This document shows positions 55,641-64,000 of a stretch of 64,000 nt of DNA, piece after piece. This DNA is from Coriolopsis trogii (Eukaryota > Basidiomycota > Agaricomycetes > Polyporales > Polyporaceae), in NCBI GenBank assembly GCA_020543525.1, contig JAHYIO010000023.1, forward strand, positions 1,984,001 to 2,048,000. Direction: 5' to 3'. Position 1 is the stretch's first letter, and each line of letters starts with the position of its first letter. The position numbers and the translations under genes were made by a program. The notes beneath the pieces were generated by a model. That model saw nothing but the letters and a program-made list of their open reading frames with translations, was not told the origin of the DNA and did no database searches.

Positions 55641-58600
55641 ACATGAAGTTGACGTTCAGGAACATGCATGAATCGCAATGAAGTGACAGTTAAGATTGCA
55701 AGGACATTTTTCATAACACATGTTAGTCCAAGCTCTTACACCTGCCCTACTGGAATTCTCATGTATGTTGGTTTACTTCAGTGGCACATCCAGACCTTCT
55801 GGGGCATCAAGCCCAAAGCCCATGATGATACCTCTGCTTATGAGGCAGTTGTATGCCCACAGAGACCCTCCGACGCATAGATGTTGAAAGGGGAGAAGCG
55901 GCTCCAATATGCTACTCTGGCGGGGCTTCGGAATATGTTGCAAGGTGTTCTCTATCATCTTTGTGTGGATTGCGATCTGTGACAAGCTGGGTCACAAGAG
56001 GCAACTGGCAAAAAACTTGGACAAATGGGTGAGTCACACAGCTGGTTGTGTACATACCCTGTTGAGTCAATCCCTGCAGAGGAGGAAGCAGGGCCTTCCT
56101 TCACCCTGTCCACTGGAATGTCTACCTTATAAGGAGAATATAGTATTTTTTGTGATTTGATCTGAATGTTGTCCTTCCCTCTGCCCAGAGTTCAAGAAGC
56201 CCAACAACAGTGACAACATGAATTCCATGAGCAGACTGTGGCACAGATGCAGCTATATTCCAGACATCCCCATGTCCTTTTTAAATAGTATGAGTCACAA
56301 CTTGGTCAAATGACCATGGATATTCATCAGAATTTTACAGAGTACCCATGGATCTCAAGAATACAGTCACATATACTTAGGCCAGAATCTCAAATATGAG
56401 AATGGCCAGGGGACTGAATTGGTCAGGGTGCATCATACCTGCCATGTTGTGGCTGTCAAGGCAGACACTTCAATTGAATCATAATTTATACTATACATAC
56501 CCATAGAGGACAGATACATCAACACTTTGATACCAGTAGAATGGTATCAATCTACGTAGCTGAGAGTACAAACAAATATCTCTGTGTTCCTGACAAGCAC
56601 CTAACTGTAGGCATTCAAACACTTTACATAACTATGAGTACACACCTGACAAGCATACAATCTGCTTGACGTGTAATAGAGTGCACATCAACAAATGTCA
56701 TACTGTGAAGGCTCACCAGGTGAGTAGTCCACCCTATCGCCCTTGGCATTGTGACATTCTATCGAACAGATTAGTCACCTCCTGGGCTGTGATGCAAATA
56801 GTTGCGCAACAAGTTGATTGAACCTATTAATTCACAGGCATCACAACGTAGTGTAAAGAGTGCATGAACGCAGAGAGCAAGGTGAGAGAGTGATTGAGCA
56901 GTACCGCACGAGTGGAAGTGACAGAAAGCAAGATGCCAGTCGCCTCAGAGCGAGCAAGAAAACAGAGTAATGTGGGAGGGAGCACCGATTTTGTGGATTA
57001 TAATGACCGTCACTCAACATATAGAGCGCATAGAGTATCAGTTGGTAACCTGGATGGGTGGTTGGTCAGAGCTGCATATACACATGGCAATCAGTACGTA
57101 CTGAGTGGCTGGGAGACTGCTTCATCTTGCTTGCAGAGCCAGAGGTGCCTGCTGTAGCTGACAGCTTTGTCTCCTCAGCCTCGAATTGCTTGAGGTCAGT
57201 GTCGAGTTGACAAAGCGCACTGACAACGAATTGAGTGTTTTGCAATGTGACCATATTTTCAGATATCTTGATCATCAAGATGAGTTTGAGATTGTTGACT
57301 CTCTCTCACATTGTAATGATGCCAGCCTTCATTGTGCTAGAGATGTTGATGTGGTCCTGGTAAAACAGTGTAAGAAGAACCCCCCGCATACCTCATTGTG
57401 TGCGAAGAGGGCAGATATGGATTGAAGGCAATGGCAATGAATGTGTGTCTTGCTCCAGGCAGTGATGGTGACGGCGCATCAGGAGACAATGTGTTGATGG
57501 AGCAGATTCCTCTCCATTGGATGCTATCCGAAATAGGGAACAGCAAGAATGAATAGGCACTCATTGATCAATAATGAACTACAACCGTGACCACCATGCT
57601 GTTGCATTTCCAGACCTAATAGCTGCTCAGCTCGACATTGATGTTACTCAGATCCAAGGAGATCTGGAGGGGCAAAGTACCATTGTGTACGCACGCCAGC
57701 TTTTAGAAAGTGTTCTTCGAGTTGAGTAGCACAATGGGATAGCTTCCCAATGTCTCTATTCCACATCCCTCTGTTTCCTGATCCTGTCCTCTTAGCTTCT
57801 CATGAAGGCTTTTTTCCTATACTCATGTCTTACTTGACTGCTGTGGACGCTTTAGATCTCATCCAATGTAAGGATGAGGCTTATGCACCTTGCCACCATT
57901 TGAGCTTGAAACGCATAAGTTCTTTGTCCTCCGGGATGTCTCCTGGTGACACTCATTGATGTTCCCTTTCACACAGCCGTCTACTTACGCAACTTGACGA
58001 ATGGGCCCTCTGCGCTTGCCTCTCGGTTGTCTACCAACATCAAGACCCACGTTGACGAAGTCCGTGACAAGCTGCGCTTGTACTCACACAATCTATGCAT
58101 GTTCTATACCCGCCCTAAAGCTGAGGCCCAGAGAGAGCTCGAGCAAAGAACATATATTGCATTGCTCCCAGGATGATAGGGCCACCACAAGTCCCAATAA
58201 CTTGTAGCCCTTTCTGCCCAGACTGGCAGTGGCAGTGTTATGTCCACAGCCGGTAAGCTAGTTGCCCTTCACATGAGGGTGAGGGACCCTTGAACCATTC
58301 TACCCTCGCTGACATCCCTTATAGTTCTGTGGTGTGAAGTGCCTTCACGTTTGTCAATATGCCATTCCCCTGTCAAAATCAGCCTGAGATTGCTTATTCC
58401 CAGGACAAGTTGTTGGCGGGGGCAGCAGATCTGCAGCACTGCCTCCGAAAATATAAAAAATTCTTACTTAAGAACCCACCAACTGGTCACGACAGCTCCC
58501 GGCAAGCGGAATTTGCCCCTATGTATGTTATACTCAATCCTGTCAGCGGGTTTCCAGGGTATAGTATCGACCAGCTTCTGTCATTCTGCCCTTCAACTCT

Positions 58601-60678
58601 CCACTTCAATGATGGTGGTGACTCCTCTGGTGCTACAAGCTCCTGGCATCACGAATGATTTGACCGCTTGGGGTGTGGATGACCTTGGTACCTCCGCCAT
58701 CTCTGCTTCCTCCACCAGTTAGTTCGTCACTCCGTTGGCACCACAGCCATCCATACCTGCACCTCCATAACACCTGTAACTCAGTCCTCAATGGGCCATG
58801 GTTGTAAGCGAACCCATGATGGCAGAGGTCACCATGGTGATGACAGGACTCAAGAGACTGCATAGAATAGTGATGCCTATGGACTGGTGTTTGCGACTGC
58901 TGCTCTCAGAGCCAGGGTACAGATTGATGATCATACTTTGCATCACAGTTCCGATTCTCCTTGACCATGTGAGCAAGATAAGGGCGCCACCAACTCCCTT
59001 AACAAAGGCAAAGGGTGCACCCATGCGAACCCTCCGATGGGATCCGAGATGGTGAACTCTGATTCTAATGTGGAGATCCTGCCAGCCGCTTGACCCCATC
59101 AGGGAAGCATTCCCATTTTGAAAAGTGATCAATCATGTTGAGAGAAAATGTGTACACTGGTTGACATTCTGCAGTCCTTTGTAACCCAGTCAGAACTAGT
59201 GGAAATCCAATTGTCTCTCCGTCAGCTCAATTCTAACATGGGAAGACTCATAACATTGGTAGGCGAGCAGACGCCATTCTTCTGAACAATGCAGACTCAA
59301 GGCTTCTGTCAACAGGGAATCCGCCGTCAAATACAACCGCATCCGCTAGTTCTTCTACCTCCAAAACTTATATGCCTGCTGTATCAGATTCTGCCCCTAT
59401 GGCCAAGTTACGACGTCAGTTTGGTCATGACCCTAAACCGACAGCTCTCCCAGCATCGCGCAATCGAGATCTCAATACCTTGGCCATAAGTCCGACCTCG
59501 TCCACAATAACATCACATTGCTGAGCACCTGCAATAGGTGGACATATGTCAGATGACGAGGGAGCTCATGGTAAGACAGGGAAGGATCCAATACCCACTG
59601 AACACATAGCGACCAATACTGCTGTTGAGGCATGCATCCCACAAATGGACCCACGTGCACCATCGAAAACTTCCACATTAGGGTTTGTGAGATTGTCTTG
59701 GAATGCTTCTTGCATTGTGATTCTCGTACGCTTACCCCATCCGCAAATATACGCTAGGTCAAGAAGTCAATCGAGGGTCATATCAGAGAATGCAAACCAG
59801 GACAAACGGCAATGTCAGTGGTCCTCATGTCCTTCCATGTTGCAACATATTCATGTGAATGATGGGTCAGCTCTGGCAAAGATGTCTCGCTGTTGCAGCA
59901 GCGTTCCCTGAGCTCAAACAGCATATCCCATTCCTGCAAGAACTCGGCCCTCATTCTATGAGCTCTGATGAGTCTGACCATGTGCCAACAGGCATCATCA
60001 AGTTCTGGAACCTGCGGAAGCCCTGGAGGAACCCTGCATTGGCACCATGGCTGCGGTTGTTCAACAGGCTCATCATCTCTTGTGCCTTGGGCTATGAGTG
60101 GCGCTCATCCTCATGTGCATGTCCCATCTTCTGTCGTTTCCAATTGTCGCCCACCAGTGCGAGGGCTTCCTATCAACGCCTACAATCAGCAGTGGGTGGA
60201 GAGTTTGACCAAGTACAATCACGATCTACTGTGTGTAAACACAGAGGTCACATACAACCTGAAACATCCTGACAAACTCAGGGTGCTGAGCACCTCCACT
60301 CTTCTCATGTTCTAACAATCTTGCAGGAGCGGCCAGCAGTAGGGGTGCTCAATTCTTGCTGCACGACATGACATGCACGGCGCTTCACAAGTCGAGTTCA
60401 GACTCAACAGCACAGCCACAATGCACGGGCGGCTGCTCCTTTGTGCGCGCACTGGAATTGCGCACTCGATTTGCTCTCTCTCGCCTCTCAACCTCTGCTG
60501 ATAGAGCTTCCATAGTGTATTACAGCTGATTGATAGACCCCTGCTCGGTTTTTTTTAGACGCAGCGTCATCGTTGATTTTGTACTCCAACAATTATGTAA
60601 CTCTTTTTATTAACATGCGTAAAGAATCTCTCGAATAGACGCCTCGTACCACACCTTCACCCCCCAACTATCTCAAGC
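55641..60678. other. Mosaic of decayed repeat DNA
   Basis: Five kilobases with no gene I can name. Frames with protein-like texture include minus 57,066-57,278 (coiled-coil-like, NTQFVVSALCQLDTDLKQFE), plus 57,946-58,176 (TAVYLRNLTNGPSALASRL), plus about 59,160-59,285 (LSLRQLNSNMGRLITLVGEQ) and plus 60,150-60,315 (GLPINAYNQQWVESLTKYNH). They may be parts of the Tnp2 element's second frame or of other transposons. All are short and interrupted. CpG content rises towards the right. Confidence 0.4.
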
Positions 60679-61855
60679 ATGCACCGATACATCTCCAAGG
60701 AGTTGAAGGAACTCGCGTTGCGCTTGTCATTGCAACAACGACTCCCTGACAAAGATATCAAAAAACTCACTGGCATCAGTATCCGGACTCTCAAGCGGCT
60801 CCGTCAAACCTACCGGCAGTGGTGAGGGTGCCTGTCTGCGATGGCAGGCCTCGTATTCTAGACGGGCTTGATGCTAGAGTAAGTACTCTGTTGGTCTCGG
60901 AATAACAGTCTACTGACCCTCTGAAGTTCTTAGAAGGTTGTATTGAACGGCAGCTGGATGCCATGCTCGCTGAGCTACAAACCTGGCTGCTTGAGGTCTG
61001 CAATATTCATGCTTCCATCGGAACCATTAGACGGACGTTGAGGCGGCGAGGGTTTGTACGGAAAGTTGTACATATCATTCATTCTATATTCTACACATTT
61101 CATAACACACGTTCCCTGTATTCAAGGTTACGCGTCCTGCGGTAGAGAGAAGTGAGAATCAGAGAGCAGCATTCAAGTTGCTGGTGGGCGAGCATTATTC
61201 ACCCCAACAACTAGTCTTTGTGGACGAGAGCCACTTCAACCGGTTGTCTCTTCGTCGCCGCTGGGGTTGGGCTCCTATTGGTCAACGGGCGTGTCGTCGG
61301 GACTTTTTTTATTTGTGGTACAAGGTGCGTCATTGCGATTGTTGTTCATCCATCCATCCAAACATATTGCAGATATTTGATCCTCCCCGCCATCTCTCTG
61401 GACGGTGTGATCCATTTGACTGTGCAAGACCAAGCCTTCAGTGGCGACAACTTCCTCAAGTTCATTGAAGGCCTGCTTGACCAAATGCAACCGTGGCCGC
61501 TTCCCAACTCAGTTATTGTTATGGACAACGCCTCAATCCATCGTGTTCCAGGCATACATGAGATGGTCGAGAATCAGTGCGTCGCTCATCTCACTTTTTG
61601 GCGCTTGGTACTCACTATGTTACAGTGGCATGTGCTTGCTCTATTTGCCCCCATACTCTCCTATCTCAACCCTATTGAAGAAGTTTTCTCATCATTCAAG
61701 TATTGGCTACGTTCAAACCGCGACTATGTTCTTGGAGAGATTGAGGGAGCCTCTGCTGGGATCATCCATACCGTCTGATCTGGGAAGGCGTCTATGCCAC
61801 AATGACACCGGAGTCAGCGGATGGATGGTTCTGGCATTGTGAGTATATTGCGTAG
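60679..61855 (+). pseudogene. IS630/Tc1-like DDE transposase, frameshifted
   Basis: The ATG at 60679 starts a helix-turn-helix region (YISKELKELALRLSLQQRLP, DKDIKKLTGISIRTLKRLRQ). Exons joined at a 47-base intron (60,880-60,926) and others give CDGRPRILDGLDAR, FLEGCIERQLDAMLAELQTW and the DDE_3 domain. The domain has LVFVDESHFNRLSLRRRWGW (first Asp), ILPAISLDGVIHLTVQDQAF, VIVMDNASIHRV (second Asp) and LNPIEEVFSSFKYWLRSNRD (Glu), ending DGWFWHCEYIA with TAG at 61853-61855. Three frame breaks are needed: after RLRQTYRQ near 60,823, a T-run (seven Ts where six fit) near 61,305, and one missing base in SP(D)LNPIEE near 61,655. Terminal inverted repeats were not found. Confidence 0.85.
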
Positions 61856-61861
61856 CTACAC

Positions 61862-62262
61862 TCATCTTGTCCTTGTCCACATCAAATGAGTACTGGTGGT
61901 TGAAATTGCCATGTCTGCCAGGGAAGGCGAAGGTAAATCAGTCCGGCTGGACCTGGACATCACCAAGAGCAGCATCATTGTAGGTTGAGACAATGACATT
62001 GACGAACAAAATAGTACGGGAGAATAACTGGAAGAGGTCCTCCTTTGATACCTGGAGCTCAAGGGTGATAACAATGATAGGTTTGATCTGCTCTGTGAGT
62101 GCCTAACAATAGTCTCCAGCGTCTGCACCATGATGCAAACACCCTCAACACAGTCGATGACAACGAGCGCACCATTGGTGACATGGAGAGCAGCTGTGAC
62201 CTTGGATGAGAAGTCAACGTGGCCAGAGGAGCCGTTCAAGTTGATCAAGAATTCGGTGAGGT
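61862..62262 (-). pseudogene. Fragment of translation elongation factor 2 (GTPase domain)
   Basis: On the minus strand the sequence [20 protein letters not shown], then [20 protein letters not shown], matches the G3-containing region of eEF2. After frame changes, [31 protein letters not shown] and a [14 protein letters not shown] block continue the same protein in correct order. The GTP-binding DSPGH motif reads GSSGH, so the essential Asp is lost. It covers about 130 codons only, has no intron gaps I can detect, and ends 6 bases from the stop of the DDE transposase pseudogene on the opposite strand. It is a captured or retrocopied fragment, not a gene. Confidence 0.8.
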
Positions 62263-62460
62263 AAGTGTGTGCGTAGGGTATGAGTATGAGGCAAGTATGA
62301 TTGATGTATGCTACACCAAGAAATCATGTCAAGAACGTCCAAGAAATGCGGCTATAGCTACAAGTGCGTGAAAGTGCTGTACCAATCGCAATTGATCAAT
62401 CCACAAGTTCGTCCTCCTCGTCCTCATCCTCGTCATTGTCCTCCCCCTCATTCATTGTCA

Positions 62461-62599
62461 ATGTGTCTGCCATGGGCATCCTCTCCATTCTCCGAGCCCC
62501 GAATTGCATTCCAACGGGGTACTTCTGGTGGCCCGGGCTGCGCACCCTGAGGCTCTGCATGACCTTGTCGTGTGGACGCCTCTCGCATCGGCTGCTATA
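62461..62599. repeat. Left arm of a 139-bp inverted repeat
   Basis: This arm (ATGTGTCTGCCATGGGCATC ... GGCTGCTATA) is the reverse complement of 63680-63818 at 138 of 139 positions by eye; the single difference is GGCTGC versus GGCCGC. The arms are 1,080 bases apart. Immediately outside it is an acidic-coding tract (GTCCTC/GTCATC words). Confidence 0.95.
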
Positions 62600-63543
62600 T
62601 ATGATCGCATCGAGGCATACCTTGATAGGTCACCCAGACCTATCAAGCTCGTCTACAAGATTAGTGGTGAAGCAGGTAAATGAATCAACTTGACAAACCA
62701 AGAGGACTTCACAACGGCAATGGGCCGGGTGTGCGACAAGGCGATGCACGCACATACGAGGGTGGTGGCTATTGAGGTCAAGAACACGGTGAGTTCCACG
62801 TAAAATTAGCCAGCCAGTGTCATATGCTCACCTGTTCCCAGACAAAGGCTTCCGGCCAAAGGGCAAGGGCAAGAAGCGGGCGCGCGAAGACAATGAGGCA
62901 CCGGAACAGGATGCACCAGACTCACAACTGCAGGCATACAAGCGGCTCGAGCCCGCAGTTCGATGTGAGGCTCACCAGGGCCACTGTGTTGTTACCCAAC
63001 TCGGAGGTCAAGAGAGTCACCGCCGTCTCTCCCATGGTGAGATGACGTTGTGGGCAAAGAAGATTGTGAGTTCCATTACGAGTTCCTTGGACATTTTGAA
63101 TAGTAATATAACTTACTGTATACCAGTCGCTCGGGCAAGCGACTATTTACGACCCTCCCCATTGCCTAAACTTCGACCGTGGCCCGGCAAAGTGGCCACG
63201 CAACTCCAAGTTACCGCAGCTCCCTCAAATTCACGTTACGATCAACACAAGTCCTAGTACCAGCCAGCAGGTCGAGCCGCCAGTGACTAGGACTCCCTGT
63301 ACTCCCTTCTCGAGCGTCGCCTGTGAGCCAACCCCTTTTGAGCAATCCAAGAGCTCAGGCGACCTCAGTGTTCCCACAGGCCAGGCTGGCACAGACGACC
63401 TGGAGAAACGCTGCCTCGCTGCCGTTGACAATCTCACGCGGCCACTCACGCCTGTCTTAGGAGAACCTGTGTTTCCCCATATCTCTGCTGTGATCGCACT
63501 TCTTGAGCTTGACTTTCCCCAGCACAACCGTAGTGACCTCTAG
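62600..63543 (+). pseudogene. Repeat-associated gene of unknown function, probably broken
   Basis: Several exon-like blocks lie on plus: YDRIEAYLDRSPRPIKLVYK, DFTTAMGRVCDKAMHAHTRV then VAIEVKNT, and KGFRPKGKGKKRAREDNEAP. These are followed by CEAHQGHCVVTQ and LSHGEMTLWAKKI, then after a 61-base intron (63067-63127) LGQATIYDPPHCLNFDRGP. A Ser/Thr/Pro-rich tail follows, ending TAG at 63541-63543, after which the frame remains readable with one more stop (63,682) into the right repeat arm. The first intron does not keep the frame, so I treat it as a pseudogene. A CxxHxxxC segment followed by LWAKxI and PPxxLNFD is a pattern I recall from hypothetical proteins of many Agaricomycetes near transposons; that is memory, not a search. 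Confidence 0.5.
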
Positions 63544-63679
63544 CAGGACCTCATTGACAATGATATATGCGACATATGCACGCTCGAGTTCATGCTGAGC
63601 CAGGTTGGTGACATGGGAATCCAACGGGCGAAGTTGCTACACGTGTATGCCAGATTTGGCATGGCCCCAATCCTCAGCT

Positions 63680-63818
63680 TATAGCGGCCGATGCGAGAGG
63701 CGTCCACACGACAAGGTCATGCAGAGCCTCAGGGTGCGCAGCCCGGGCCACCAGAAGTACCCCGTTGGAATGCAATTCGGGGCTCGGAGAATGGAGAGGA
63801 TGCCCATGGCAGACACAT
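63680..63818. repeat. Right arm of the 139-bp inverted repeat
   Basis: Reverse complement of 62461-62599 with one mismatch. In this arm the plus frame continues that of the preceding broken gene (REASTRQGHAEPQGAQPGPP), so this is likely the original copy and the left arm the inverted duplicate. Confidence 0.95.
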
Positions 63819-64000
63819 CTCACTGGCGACAGTACGTGCCCGAGCACGAGGATTCATTCAGGTAAATATAGGCGATATTTGCTTACCTCCAGGGCGGGGT
63901 TCGGTGTTAGGGCGCCGCTTCGCAGCCTTCTCCCCTTCCTTGCGTCCACGGGGCTCCGGCTGTGGTGCGGGGGCACATCTGGGCCTTGAGGCTGAGGCTG
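63819..64000. other. Window end, no gene assigned
   Basis: The last 180 bases are GC-rich and Pro/Arg-coding on either strand, perhaps the edge of another gene or more of the same repeat. Nothing can be assigned. Confidence 0.3.

Noticed and set aside
60500..62260. Terminal inverted repeats for the DDE transposase
   Set aside because: I compared the flanks of 60,679-61,855 and found no convincing inverted ends or TA duplication.
1..64000. CRISPR arrays, rRNA or tRNA genes
   Set aside because: No regularly spaced repeats, rRNA signatures or clover-leaf patterns were found; a covariance search would be needed to exclude a diverged tRNA.

Overview
The window reads as nuclear DNA of a basidiomycete fungus, most likely an Agaricomycete and perhaps a wood-decay polypore. 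The genes are compact and split by introns of about 50-60 bases, intergenic gaps are short, and the protein set is fungal (Vts1-type SAM protein, Pep12-like syntaxin, Bor1-type transporter, PriA-like secreted protein). The repeats are chromodomain Ty3/gypsy elements. Genus-level placement is inference.

Positions 1 to about 26,800 are a gene-rich block. In order it holds the 3' part of a SAM-domain RNA-binding protein (+), a secreted pectin methylesterase (-), a syntaxin (+), ETF beta subunit (-), a family III CoA-transferase (-), mitochondrial processing peptidase beta (+), a DUF202 membrane protein (-), Aurora kinase (+), a Bor1-type transporter (-), an ABHD12-like hydrolase (+), a PriA-like cysteine-rich secreted protein (+), a short-chain dehydrogenase (-), a 76-residue hypothetical protein (+) and a membrane-anchored histidine phosphatase (+). 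Many neighbours are divergent and share short promoter regions. Exons were joined by eye at GT..AG sites that keep the family motifs intact.

At about 26,800 the sequence changes abruptly to AT-rich, CpG-poor repeat DNA that runs to the end. An old, heavily decayed minus-strand gypsy element (about 32.9-36.4 kb, with its gag zinc knuckle at 43.9-44.2 kb) has been split by a younger 7,473-bp LTR element (36,420-43,892). The younger element has 640-bp LTRs, a perfect 5-bp target duplication, gag, a -1 frameshift site, a broken pol, and a separate spliced gene on the opposite strand near its 3' LTR. A second chromovirus (44,225-50,522) is pseudogenised and is itself interrupted by a 469-bp insertion. 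Solo LTRs lie at 29,867-30,208 and 52,179-52,476. Two copies of a 109-bp TG..CA element, each with its own perfect 5-bp target duplication, lie at 31,859 and 50,765.

The right end (about 55-64 kb) is a mosaic. It holds a Tnp2-type (CACTA) transposase fragment, a frameshifted IS630/Tc1-like DDE transposase, an antisense fragment of translation elongation factor 2, and a broken repeat-associated gene bracketed by 139-bp arms of an almost perfect inverted repeat.

The strongest candidates for something undescribed are the antisense Cys-motif gene carried by the 7.5-kb element, the 109-bp mini-LTR family, and the very strong transition bias between paired LTRs, which points to CpG methylation and deamination as the local repeat defence.
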